Positions 53,698 to 61,247 of a DNA stretch of 64,000 bases are shown here, piece after piece. A model generated the notes under the pieces. It was not told the DNA's origin. It saw only the letters and a list, made by a program, of their open reading frames with translations, and did no database searches. Position numbers and translations under genes: made by a program. The DNA lies in NCBI GenBank assembly GCA_050179685.1, contig JBFXEW010000009.1, positions 62,001 to 126,000 on the forward strand, read 5' to 3'. The DNA comes from GWE2-40-63 sp050179685 (GTDB lineage: Bacteria; Bacteroidota; Bacteroidia; Bacteroidales; SZUA-534). The number at the start of each line of letters is the position of its first letter. Within the stretch, counting starts at the first letter, position 1.

Positions 53698-54600
53698 TCA
53701 GGTAGGGAAATTAAAATGAGCTTTCAACTTTTCCACTCCCTGCCTGTGTTTTACCGGATTTTGTGTTTTCAGTTTGTTTATATTAAACAGCTTCCATTGC
53801 ACCGAAGGAAAATTCTGAAAATCGTTGTATGCTGGGTTTTCCCATTGAGGGTTACCTTCTTCAAAACCAATAAGAAACGCTCTGTCTTCCTCGCTTATCA
53901 TTGAGTTAACAAAGACTATAAGCTGCTTCCGGGCATTTTTGTAATTCTCATAAGTAAAAGGAATATCTGTCATACCACGAAACTGATTTTCCAGAGCTTC
54001 TTGTTGGTTTATCGAGTGGGGTGATAGGGATTCAATAAATGGTTTATCGCTACCTAACAGGGCAAAGATAAACCCTCGTTTCAACTCGCATATCTTATCT
54101 GCATCCATGTAAATGTAATCGAAAAGATCGCGCGGGTGCTGGCGGCTAAGGGCTGCTGCAATTTTTCCGCCGTAAAGTTGTTCCAATGGTACGATTCGCG
54201 CCTTGCTATACATCCCGAATTCTTCCTGAGCTTTATCGCATAATGGAGCTTTAATTGTGGGCCCGATAATGCCACGTTTAATCCCGTTTACTTCAATCTT
54301 TACAGTGCTCCGCCCCAATGTGCATAAAAGCTTACAGGGTGCGGGACGGATGGTTACATCCGGCACTGCCCGTTGGAATTGCTGACTTATTGTGGCCAAC
54401 TTTTTGTCTATTTCTGTGAGGCTTTCTTCCCTCGGAGTAAGAGGAATATAAGTCAAATCCACATCCACCGAATAACGCGGAAGGTTCTTGATAAACAGGT
54501 TTATGGCAGTACCGCCGTGAATGGCAAAATCTTCCTCCCGGTAGATTACCGGTAATATACGGAGTAAAAGCCTAACCTGTTCTTTATAGAGCTTATTCAT
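53698..54600 (-). CDS. abiEii: AbiEii/AbiGii-type nucleotidyltransferase toxin
   Basis: The 300-residue protein carries nucleotidyltransferase marks near the N-terminus: HGGTAINLF (Gly29-Gly30) and SVDVDLTYIP (Asp46, Asp48), plus IKAPLCDKAQEEFGM, a PLEQLYGGKIAAAL stretch and HPRDLFDYIYMDADK. These fit the DUF1814/AbiEii toxin family, whose members act as GTP- or nucleotide-transferring toxins in type IV toxin-antitoxin or abortive phage infection systems. The gene overlaps the AbiEi-like gene by 8 nt and follows it, the usual antitoxin-toxin order. Confidence 0.93.
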   Translation of the reverse strand: MNKLYKEQVRLLLRILPVIYREEDFAIHGGTAINLFIKNLPRYSVDVDLTYIPLTPREESLTEIDKKLATISQQFQRAVPDVTIRPAPCKLLCTLGRSTVKIEVNGIKRGIIGPTIKAPLCDKAQEEFGMYSKARIVPLEQLYGGKIAAALSRQHPRDLFDYIYMDADKICELKRGFIFALLGSDKPFIESLSPHSINQQEALENQFRGMTDIPFTYENYKNARKQLIVFVNSMISEEDRAFLIGFEEGNPQWENPAYNDFQNFPSVQWKLFNINKLKTQNPVKHRQGVEKLKAHFNFPT

Positions 54601-55363
54601 AATTTTTCAGCTCTTCGGGTATTACAATCTGGTATTTAGTGTCATAAACACCGTTGGGCACGATTTCCCGTTTTCCGCTCCCTGTATTCACTTTTGATAT
54701 ATCCAGTTCGTCGAACCAGGCATGACCGGCTTTTTCAGCCATGTATAGGAACAAACGTTTCATTTTTACCGAAGTAATCTGCTCCAGTATTGCCTGCACC
54801 ATGCCGGGACGAAGCGTTGTTAATTGTTCCATTACATAGTACAAATCCATTAGGTTGTACTGTTTTGGGACAAGATTCAGACATTCCAAAAATGCCCGTT
54901 CTGGCGTAGAAACCAGTATTTCAAATGCACCCTGCATCATGGTGGTTATGCCGGTATCCAAATCGAAATACTCCGAAGTTACGAATAATAGATCTACGCC
55001 CCAGTCATGCTTTTTGAGCCAGGCAGGTATCCATTCATTTTTAGGGTAACCAACAAATACAACTGGTCGCCCCATAGGAACATAATGTGTATATCCAGCC
55101 AATTCCAAAGCCGATAATCCACCGATATAAAAGTGCTTACCGGTTTGTTTGTTCATTGACGATAGAGCCCCATATATTGACGGACTCTCGCCAGTGCGAA
55201 ACATCACGCCCGTCCCCAGAGGAGTTAGCCATTCGGAATGGCGGTATCGTCGTTGTAATTCGTAGGATATGCCGTTTTCTGTCATCCACGATGAAAAAAA
55301 CAAGGTACCCGATGGTAGCTTCTGAAGTAATTGGTTTATTTTTGTCTGTTTATATGTACTCAT
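54593..55363 (-). CDS. abiEi: AbiEi-family antitoxin/transcriptional regulator
   Basis: The 256-residue protein starts MSTYKQTKINQLLQKLPSGT with a winged-helix part (FFSSWMTENGISYELQRRYR, GTGVMFRT) and continues with AbiEi-typical GGLSALELAGYTHYVPMG and a C-terminal domain holding PERAFLECLNLVPKQYNLMD. AbiEi represses its own operon and neutralises the AbiEii toxin without direct protein binding in described type IV systems. A TATATTTG box lies immediately at the ATG (reverse complement of 55368-55375), so the transcript may be almost leaderless. Confidence 0.9.
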   Translation of the reverse strand: MSTYKQTKINQLLQKLPSGTLFFSSWMTENGISYELQRRYRHSEWLTPLGTGVMFRTGESPSIYGALSSMNKQTGKHFYIGGLSALELAGYTHYVPMGRPVVFVGYPKNEWIPAWLKKHDWGVDLLFVTSEYFDLDTGITTMMQGAFEILVSTPERAFLECLNLVPKQYNLMDLYYVMEQLTTLRPGMVQAILEQITSVKMKRLFLYMAEKAGHAWFDELDISKVNTGSGKREIVPNGVYDTKYQIVIPEELKNYE

Positions 55364-55367
55364 GATA

Positions 55368-55405
55368 CAAATATACCTAAAAATATAAACCAGGGATAAT
55401 ATCCC
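55368..55405 (-). promoter_or_regulatory. Promoter box and operator candidate of the AbiE operon
   Basis: TATATTTG (55368-55375, minus strand) lies 5 nt upstream of the ATG. A perfect inverted repeat GGGAT-AAT-ATCCC (55393-55405) sits 17 nt further upstream, where an AbiEi-type repressor could bind. The -33 box is not clear. Confidence 0.5.
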
Positions 55406-55464
55406 GTCGTAATGTCTCGTTTACATTAATTCGTGATAATCAGATTTCAGGAGCGAGTGAACTG

Positions 55465-55662
55465 AAATTTGTTAGTATATCAACTAAGAGAGCATGGCGA
55501 AGTGTTATCATTAGCGCAGTTAATAAAAAGCGTTCTCATGAAAGAATCCCAATGAAGTTGGAGGGTGTTATCGGAATGCTTTGGGTTTTTATACCCGTTG
55601 ATCTCTCTAAACCGGGCAAATACAGCTATTGTGTTTATACCACAATGGTTGATGATTTATAG
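55465..55662 (+). pseudogene. Gene remnant of unknown family
   Basis: An open frame of 66 codons ends at TAG 55660-55662 and reads like real protein (STKRAWRSVIISAVNKKRSH; IGMLWVFIPVDLSKPGKYSY; CVYTTMVDDL). It has no ATG before codon 30, and the upstream part of the open frame looks non-coding. It is probably the C-terminal scrap of a gene damaged in this rearranged region. I do not recognise it. Confidence 0.35.
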
Positions 55663-55702
55663 TAATTTGAATAGATTGGGATTAAAAATATAGAATAAAT
55701 AA

Positions 55703-55927
55703 AGAGGTTGTCCCAAAAGTAATACACCTTACTCAAAAACTTATAAAGCGGAAGTAAACTTCAAAAAAAGAACGCTCCTGCCTGGCCGGCAGACAGGGAT
55801 GACGCGGATTTTGACTGATTTTCACAGATCTAATCAGCGTTAATCAGTTTTTTCAGCGTTATCAGCATTCTATCCCATTTAATTTGAAAGTAGTTGGTTT
55901 AAATCTTTTACTTTTTTGACAACCTCT
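55703..55927. mobile_element. MITE, copy 2 (about 225 bp)
   Basis: The ends AGAGGTTGTCCCAAAAGTA and TACTTTTTTGACAACCTCT are inverted repeats (16 of 19 match). It is a relative of the copy at 14057-14261, with an extra ~24-bp insert (CTCCTGCCTGGCCGGCAGAC). No ORF. Confidence 0.8.
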
Positions 55928-56210
55928 ATTGTAATTTTAATTTGATCCCGGCAGGATTAGTTCGCTGGCTCATGAACCTGCCGGGCTTGTTATTAAACTT
56001 TATTAAAAAACAAAAGCAGTTCCACCTACGAAACTGCTTTCTATTGTCTTTTGTGATCCCGGCAGGATTAGTTCGCAAGCTCATGAACCTGCCGGGCTTG
56101 TTATTAAACTTTATTAAAAAACAAAAGCAGTTCCACCTACGAAACTGCTTTCTATTGTCTTTTGTGATCCCGGCAGGATTAGTTCGCAAGCTCATGAACC
56201 TGCCGGGCTT

Positions 56211-56220
56211 NNNNNNNNNN
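56211..56220. other. Assembly gap (10 N)
   Basis: Ten Ns sit inside the tandem array. The 16 bases before the gap (TGAACCTGCCGGGCTT) equal those after it, so two contigs ending in the repeat were joined and copy number is unresolved. Confidence 0.98.
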
Positions 56221-56363
56221 TGAACCTGCCGGGCTTGTTATTAAACTTTATTAAAAAACAAAAGCAGTTCCACCTACGAAACTGCTTTCTATTGTCTTTT
56301 GTGATCCCGGCAGGATTAGTTCGCAAGCTCATGAACCTGCCGGGCTTATTATTAGTCTTTATT

Positions 56364-56399
56364 AAAAAACAAAAGCAGTTCCACTTACGAAACTGCTTT
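56364..56399 (-). terminator. tRNA-Arg terminator
   Basis: AAAGCAGTT and AACTGCTTT form a 9-bp stem around a 10-nt loop; read in the minus direction it is followed by a T-rich tract (TTTGTTTTTTAAT). The same hairpin is repeated in every unit of the array downstream. Confidence 0.8.
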
Positions 56400-56412
56400 C
56401 CATTGTCTTTTG

Positions 56413-56486
56413 TGATCCCGGCAGGATTCGAACCTGCGACCCACAGCTTAGAAGGCTGTTGCTCTATCCAACTGAGCTACGAGACC
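56413..56486 (-). tRNA. tRNA-Arg (anticodon UCU)
   Basis: On the minus strand the sequence folds as a cloverleaf: acceptor GGTCTCG paired with CGGGATC, D-arm AGCTCAGTTGGATAGAGC, anticodon stem ACAGC..GCTGT around CTTCTAA (anticodon TCT), T-arm GCAGGTTCGAATCCTGC, discriminator A. No CCA is encoded. It reads AGA (and by wobble AGG) codons. It is flanked downstream by the array described above. Confidence 0.95.
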
Positions 56487-56509
56487 ATCACGTTTTGCTT
56501 TTAGCGGTG

Positions 56510-56540
56510 CAAAAATAGATTATTTTCTCGCTATTTCAAA
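56510..56540 (-). promoter_or_regulatory. tRNA-Arg promoter
   Basis: TTTG (56537-56540), exactly 19 nt, then TATTTTTG (56510-56517) on the minus strand, an ideal Bacteroidota promoter. The tRNA 5' end is about 24 nt further on. Confidence 0.8.
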
Positions 56541-56565
56541 ACGAATCCTACGATTTACTCAATTG

Positions 56566-57168
56566 TTAGTTAATGGCCAGAAGCTCAATGTCGAACACCA
56601 GCGTACTATAGGGTTGAATGGGTCCGCCCGGATGAGGATTGGCTCCGTATGCCAGGTTTTCGGGCACATAAACGCGCCATTTGGCTCCTACCTGCATCAA
56701 TTGCAGCGCTTCAACCCAGCCTTTTATTACTCCGTTTACAGGAAAAGTAGCCGGTTCGCCACGGTTTACCGAGCTGTCGAAAACAGTTCCGTCAATTAAA
56801 GTACCATGGTAATGTGTGGTTACCTGATCGCTTTCTTTGGGTTTTTCACCCGTGCCTTCGGTTAATACTTCGTATTGCAATCCGCTGGGTAAAGTAATTA
56901 CGCCTTCACGCTGGCTGTTTTGAGCAAGAAATTCTTTCCCTTGCAGAATATTGTTTTCAAATTGCTTTTCCTGCAATTCTTTAAAATACTTTTGGAGAAT
57001 ATCAGAAACTTCCTCTTCAGGAATTTGTAGGGTATTATCTTTAAGATAATCGTCGAGTCCCTGAGCCAAAAGTTCGGCATTCATTTCTGTCATTCCTTGT
57101 TGTTCCATGTTTTGGGCAATATTAATCCCAAAGCAATAGCTTACTTTGTCGAGTTCTGTTTTAAACAT
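56566..57168 (-). CDS. FKBP-type peptidyl-prolyl cis-trans isomerase
   Basis: The 200-residue protein joins an N-terminal dimerising helical part (DKVSYCFGINIAQNMEQQGM, DDYLKDNTLQIPEEEVSDIL) to a C-terminal FKBP domain: LPSGLQYEVLTEGTGEKPKE, VTTHYHGTLIDGTVFDSSVN, GVIKGWVEALQLMQVGAKWR, VYVPENLAYGANPHPGG. No signal peptide is seen, so it is probably cytoplasmic (FklB-like) and catalyses proline isomerisation during folding. It is transcribed away from the tRNA promoter region. Confidence 0.95.
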   Translation of the reverse strand: MFKTELDKVSYCFGINIAQNMEQQGMTEMNAELLAQGLDDYLKDNTLQIPEEEVSDILQKYFKELQEKQFENNILQGKEFLAQNSQREGVITLPSGLQYEVLTEGTGEKPKESDQVTTHYHGTLIDGTVFDSSVNRGEPATFPVNGVIKGWVEALQLMQVGAKWRVYVPENLAYGANPHPGGPIQPYSTLVFDIELLAIN

Positions 57169-57234
57169 AATTTTAAATTTTTTGCAAACATACTAAATTC
57201 TATTGGTAATGGAAGTAGGCTTAGTAACCAATAA

Positions 57235-57274
57235 TAAACCGGGTAACCCATATTACAATGAGCTGCCCGGTTTA
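57235..57274 (-). terminator. Hairpin after the racemase gene
   Basis: TAAACCGGG and CCCGGTTTA pair perfectly (9 bp) around a 22-nt loop, 24 nt beyond the racemase stop. The T-tract is weak (TTATT). Confidence 0.6.
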
Positions 57275-57297
57275 CTGCTTTTCCTGTTTGCGTGTTC

Positions 57298-58368
57298 TTA
57301 TCTTACTTTCTTTTCGATGTATCGTGAATTCAGGATGCGAAGGGTTCCCATATAATCGAGTTTAAACTCCAACAGGTCGCCCACCTTGTAATTCTTTTTG
57401 TTATCACCCAGGTCAATCACCAACATGTCGGAACTGGCTCCCACAAAGCTGATGTTTTTATCGATGGCCTGAATGTGTTTTTCTTCTACGTCGAGCAAGC
57501 CAATGTCAACAATGGCACGGTACGAGGTTTGTCCTACCAGATTTTCGTCGAACTCATACGAGATGCCATCCACATTGGTTCCCATTTCTCCCATAGGAAC
57601 CTGGGGTTTCTCAATCAGTTCAATAATCTCGGCATAGAGTTTAAATACATCGGAATGCATGTGGGGAAGCGGCTTGTCGTTATATACATCGGTACCCAAA
57701 AACAGCGTTTCACCCACACGGAAATGATTGATTCCTTTTGGGAGCAGGTTTTGGAAAATTAAAGGTATGGTAACCGATGAACCACCCGAAACATACTGAA
57801 TCTTTTTATTGAATTTGGCCTCAATTAATTGTTTGTAAAGGCTCATTTGAATCAGTTTGTCGTTGTTGGGCAATACCCCATATAAACACGAAAGGTTGGT
57901 ACCAATACCAACCACTTCGATGTTTTCCGTTCTAAAGATATCGGCATAAAAGGCAACCAAATCGTCGCCCATTACACCTTCGCGAAGCTCACCCAGCTCA
58001 ATCATGATAATGACTTTGTGGGTTTTGTTTTGTTTTTTTGCCTCTGCGGCCAATAAGCGAATGGTTTCAACCTCGGTATTCATGCTTATGTCGGCATACT
58101 TAACCACATTAGCCACCGAACGTTTGGCTGGTGGCTTAATGTAAATGGTTTCAATATCCGGATTGATTGCTTTAATGGTTTTTAAATTCGAAATCCGGGA
58201 ATCGCATACCTGTTTTATTCCCAGTTGAAGTAAAACAGATAAAAATTCTTTATTACCACATAGTAATTTCGACACTACCGACCATTTGATGTGGTGTTTG
58301 TTAAACAACTTCTCCAAATAGTCGTAGTTCGATTTAATTTTCTTTTGATCTAAGGTTATAAATGCCAT
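57298..58368 (-). CDS. Alanine/ornithine racemase family PLP enzyme
   Basis: The 356-residue protein is of fold III type. PLP lysine lies in the KWSVVSKLLCGNKEFL region near residue 34; other marks are DSRISNLKTI, MIELGELREGVMGDDLVAFY, VSGGSSVTIPLI, and a C-terminal beta domain (VGDLLEFKLDYMGTLRIL). The family racemises alanine or ornithine in characterised members; the substrate here is not known. It lies 8 nt after a GNAT gene, in one operon with it. Confidence 0.85.
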   Translation of the reverse strand: MAFITLDQKKIKSNYDYLEKLFNKHHIKWSVVSKLLCGNKEFLSVLLQLGIKQVCDSRISNLKTIKAINPDIETIYIKPPAKRSVANVVKYADISMNTEVETIRLLAAEAKKQNKTHKVIIMIELGELREGVMGDDLVAFYADIFRTENIEVVGIGTNLSCLYGVLPNNDKLIQMSLYKQLIEAKFNKKIQYVSGGSSVTIPLIFQNLLPKGINHFRVGETLFLGTDVYNDKPLPHMHSDVFKLYAEIIELIEKPQVPMGEMGTNVDGISYEFDENLVGQTSYRAIVDIGLLDVEEKHIQAIDKNISFVGASSDMLVIDLGDNKKNYKVGDLLEFKLDYMGTLRILNSRYIEKKVR

Positions 58369-58376
58369 ACCGGGTT

Positions 58377-58820
58377 TTATTTAATTAATCGCATTTCAAG
58401 GTACTTATTGGTGAATCCAACTTTCTCGTAAAGGAATTTTGCCGGATTATCGGGCTCCACGTGCAAAGCAATATTGCCTTTTGCGTGTTTAATGGTTTCG
58501 GCCATCAAATGTTTTCCAATACCTTGTCCGCGTACATTTTTGTGAGTGGCAATATATACCAGTATGTTTTCAGGAATATAATCTTTCATTCCGGTTTGGT
58601 TCAGAACTACAGCACCGGTAACTTGTTTATCGTTATTGTACGATACCAGTATTAATCCACCAAACGAGGTGTAGTTTTTTAAAGCGTAGTCCATGGCTTT
58701 TTCAATGTCCGCTTTCGGGTCGCCATAGTTTTCAAGGTTTTGGAATAAGAAATCCAAAATGACTTGTTTTTCTTCATTACTTGGTTTGTTGTTCTCATTA
58801 AAAATCTTTGTTTCAATCAT
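58377..58820 (-). CDS. GNAT family N-acetyltransferase
   Basis: The 147-residue protein has the acetyl-CoA binding motif VRGQGIGKHLMAETIKHAKG (motif A, R/QxxGxG/A) and the later CoA-contacting strand and helix ending EPDNPAKFLYEKVGFTNKYL. The substrate is unknown. It starts the operon with the racemase gene 8 nt downstream, so it may act on the same small amino compound. This link is inference. Confidence 0.9.
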   Translation of the reverse strand: MIETKIFNENNKPSNEEKQVILDFLFQNLENYGDPKADIEKAMDYALKNYTSFGGLILVSYNNDKQVTGAVVLNQTGMKDYIPENILVYIATHKNVRGQGIGKHLMAETIKHAKGNIALHVEPDNPAKFLYEKVGFTNKYLEMRLIK

Positions 58821-59039
58821 AATTTACTCCTTTGTTTTTTTAATTATACTAACAGCCACATAATAGCATTTTTTTTGAGGTGGCCAAATTTGAGAATCAT
58901 AAAAGATACAACTTTTTATTGTAAAGCGACAAAAAAAGCTTAATTCCATTATGATATGTGTATTGAACAATTGTTTGGGTTAATATGTTTTTTATCATAT
59001 TTTTCAGATTAAATCTGCAGGTTAATTGAACAATTATTC

Positions 59040-59047
59040 TACTTTTG
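59040..59047 (+). promoter_or_regulatory. -7 box before pyk
   Basis: TACTTTTG matches TAnnTTTG exactly, 45 nt before the pyk ATG. A TTTG at the right -33 distance is not obvious. Confidence 0.45.
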
Positions 59048-59092
59048 CAGCCAATTTAATATGTTGTAAAATATAAGAAAACGCCAGTTTCT

Positions 59093-60511
59093 ATGCAAAA
59101 ACTTACCAAAATAGTAGCTACCATATCAGATCGTAAATGTGACGTCGATTTTTTACAGCGTTTGTATGATGCCGGAATGGATGTTGTTCGTTTGAACACC
59201 GCACACCAGAGTCATGCCGATACTTTGCGTGTAATTGAAAATGTTCGTAAGGTTTCCGATAAAATAGCCTTGTTGCTCGATACCAAAGGACCTGAAATAA
59301 GAACAACCCCGGTTGAAGGTGAAATAGCCGTTACCTGTGGCGATACCATTAAAGTTAAAGGAGCACCCAGTCAAAAGTCGACCCGCGAAATGCTTTGTGT
59401 TTCATACAGTCAATTTACCACAGATGTGCCTTTGGGTGGTCGTATTTTAATTGATGATGGCGAAGTGGAACTGGTGGTGATTGAGAAAAATGAAGAATAT
59501 TTAACCTGCGAAGCCAAAAATAAAGGATTAATCGAAGGAAAAAAGAGTGTAAATATTCCCGGGGTTTGTATCAAACTACCTTCCTTATCGGAGAAAGATA
59601 AAGACTATGTAAAGTTTGCTATCGATAACAACCTCGATTTTATTGCTCACTCCTTTGTTCGTAATAAAGAAGATGTGCTGGCTATTCAGCAAATTCTCGA
59701 TGCACACAACAGTCCCATTAAGATAATTGCAAAAATTGAAAATCAGGACGGCATCGATAATATCGACGAAATTCTTGACCAAGCCTACGGGGTAATGATT
59801 GCCCGCGGTGACCTGGCTATTGAAATTCCACGCGAAAAGATTCCCTTTATCCAGAAAAAGCTTATTGAAAAATGTATTGATCGGCGTAAACCGGTTATTG
59901 TAGCTACCCAAATGCTGCATTCCATGATTAAAAACCCGCGTCCTACACGTGCCGAAGTTACCGATATTGCTACTGCCATTTTCGACGGAACCGATGCCAT
60001 TATGCTGAGCGGCGAAACGGCTTATGGAAATTATCCGGTGGAATCGGTGGAAACAATGACTCGTATAGCTTTACAGGTTGAAAAAGATATTGAAGGTTTT
60101 GTCGATTCAAAATACACCATTTTAAGCAGTAAAATATCGGCGCATTTGGCCAAGGTGGCTGTTAAGCTGGCCTTGCGTATGGAGGCAAAAGCCATTATTG
60201 CCGATACCACCACCGGACGAACCGTGCGTAATGTTACCGGTTTTAGAGGCCGGACAAAGATTTTAGCCATGGTTTATGCTAAAAATACCATGCGCGAAAT
60301 GGCCTTATCGTATGGTGTTTATGCTTTTTATATGGAGCCTTTGAAAAATACCGATGCCTTTTTAAATTATGCAGCCACGGTTATGGTCGATCAAAAATTA
60401 CTGCACGAAGACGATACCGTAATATTCCTTGCCGGTAGTTTTGGAAAGAGCAAAGGGGCAAATTTTGTTCAGGTGCTTCAATTGCAGGATGTTTTAAATA
60501 ATTGTAAATAG
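59093..60511 (+). CDS. pyk: Pyruvate kinase
   Basis: The 472-residue protein has the classic sites: MQKLTKIVATISDRKCDVDF, DVVRLNTAHQSHADTL, DTKGPEIRT, KIENQDGIDNIDEIL, MIARGDLAIEIP, TQMLHSMIKNPRPTRAEVTD, ATAIFDGTDAIMLSGETAYG. It makes pyruvate and ATP from PEP and ADP in glycolysis. Length is normal. It is followed by a terminator and the WbqC gene. Confidence 0.98.
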   Translation: MQKLTKIVATISDRKCDVDFLQRLYDAGMDVVRLNTAHQSHADTLRVIENVRKVSDKIALLLDTKGPEIRTTPVEGEIAVTCGDTIKVKGAPSQKSTREMLCVSYSQFTTDVPLGGRILIDDGEVELVVIEKNEEYLTCEAKNKGLIEGKKSVNIPGVCIKLPSLSEKDKDYVKFAIDNNLDFIAHSFVRNKEDVLAIQQILDAHNSPIKIIAKIENQDGIDNIDEILDQAYGVMIARGDLAIEIPREKIPFIQKKLIEKCIDRRKPVIVATQMLHSMIKNPRPTRAEVTDIATAIFDGTDAIMLSGETAYGNYPVESVETMTRIALQVEKDIEGFVDSKYTILSSKISAHLAKVAVKLALRMEAKAIIADTTTGRTVRNVTGFRGRTKILAMVYAKNTMREMALSYGVYAFYMEPLKNTDAFLNYAATVMVDQKLLHEDDTVIFLAGSFGKSKGANFVQVLQLQDVLNNCK

Positions 60512-60532
60512 TAATAAGGTTTTAGTAATTTT

Positions 60533-60567
60533 AAACGCGGAAGTATAAGTTACTTTCGCGTTTTTTG
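60533..60567 (+). terminator. Intrinsic terminator after pyk
   Basis: AAACGCGGAAGTA and TACTTTCGCGTTT pair (one mismatch) around a 5-nt loop, with a T-run. Confidence 0.85.
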
Positions 60568-60604
60568 TTCCATTTACCTATATTTAACCCAGATATTTTT
60601 TACC

Positions 60605-61237
60605 ATGCAACAATGTATTCTTCCCCTTTTTTATTGGGGTCCGGTTCAATATTTTACCAAGTTGGTTGGCAGGGAGCAAATATGGCTCGAACAATTCGAA
60701 ACCTATCCCAAACAAACCTATCGGAATCGTTGTGAAATTTATGGCCCCAATGGAAAACAAGCCTTGCAGGTACCTGTTGAAAAGGGTTCGTTTCATAAAA
60801 CCCTGTTTTGCGATTTAAAAATAGCTTACGATACCGCCTGGCAAAAAAATCATTTCAAATCTATTGAAGCAGCATACCGCTCATCGCCCTTTTACGAATA
60901 TTATATCGATGATGTAATTCCGGCTTATCGAAAGAAACCTAAGTTTTTACTCGATTTAAATCTGGCAATCTTTGAACAGGCATTGGAATGGTTAAATCTG
61001 GATTTGGAATGGTCGTTAACCAACGATTTTCAGCTGAACTTTGATGGCGACGACTACCGCAATACCATGCATCCCAAAGCAGCAAAAAACCAGATCGATT
61101 CTGCATTTTCACCGGCAAGCTACATTCAGGGATTTGAACAACGGCATGGTTTTATTCCCAATCTTTCTATTTTGGATTTAGTTTTTAATACCGGACCCGA
61201 TGCATTAAGCCTGATAAAATCGGGTATAAGCCATTAA
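60605..61237 (+). CDS. WbqC family protein
   Basis: The 210-residue product begins MQQCILPLFYWGPVQYFTKL and shows the WbqC layout: YKNR-type TYRNRCEIYGPNGKQALQVP, AYDTAWQKNHFKSIEAAYRS, SPFYEYYIDDVIPAYRKKPK, and late LSILDLVFNTGPDAL. Members are linked to O-antigen or glycoconjugate synthesis, with unclear enzymology. In many relatives it follows lepB; here it follows pyk and precedes a PAP2 gene (10-nt gap). Confidence 0.9.
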   Translation: MQQCILPLFYWGPVQYFTKLVGREQIWLEQFETYPKQTYRNRCEIYGPNGKQALQVPVEKGSFHKTLFCDLKIAYDTAWQKNHFKSIEAAYRSSPFYEYYIDDVIPAYRKKPKFLLDLNLAIFEQALEWLNLDLEWSLTNDFQLNFDGDDYRNTMHPKAAKNQIDSAFSPASYIQGFEQRHGFIPNLSILDLVFNTGPDALSLIKSGISH

Positions 61238-61247
61238 GAAAATCGAA

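Larger units (their letters stand above)
55944..56413. repeat. 111-bp tandem array derived from the tRNA-Arg 3' end and terminator
   Basis: Units start (GATCCCGG) at 55944, 56055, 56166, 56303 and, as the true tRNA, 56414; all intact spacings are 111 bp. Each unit holds the last 16-17 bases of the tRNA-Arg acceptor/T-arm (TGATCCCGGCAGGATT), then its own GTTCGC..TCATGAACCTGCCGGG part forming a CCCGGCAGG/CCTGCCGGG hairpin, an A/T spacer, and AAAGCAGTT/AACTGCTTT, a copy of the tRNA terminator hairpin. The ORFs found here are artefacts. The array is interrupted by an assembly gap, so its real length is unknown. Confidence 0.9.

Noticed and set aside
55926..56504. Repetitive ORFs on both strands in the tRNA-Arg array
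   Set aside because: Identical 37-residue stretches repeat with the 111-bp unit and run through the N gap and the tRNA; not genes.
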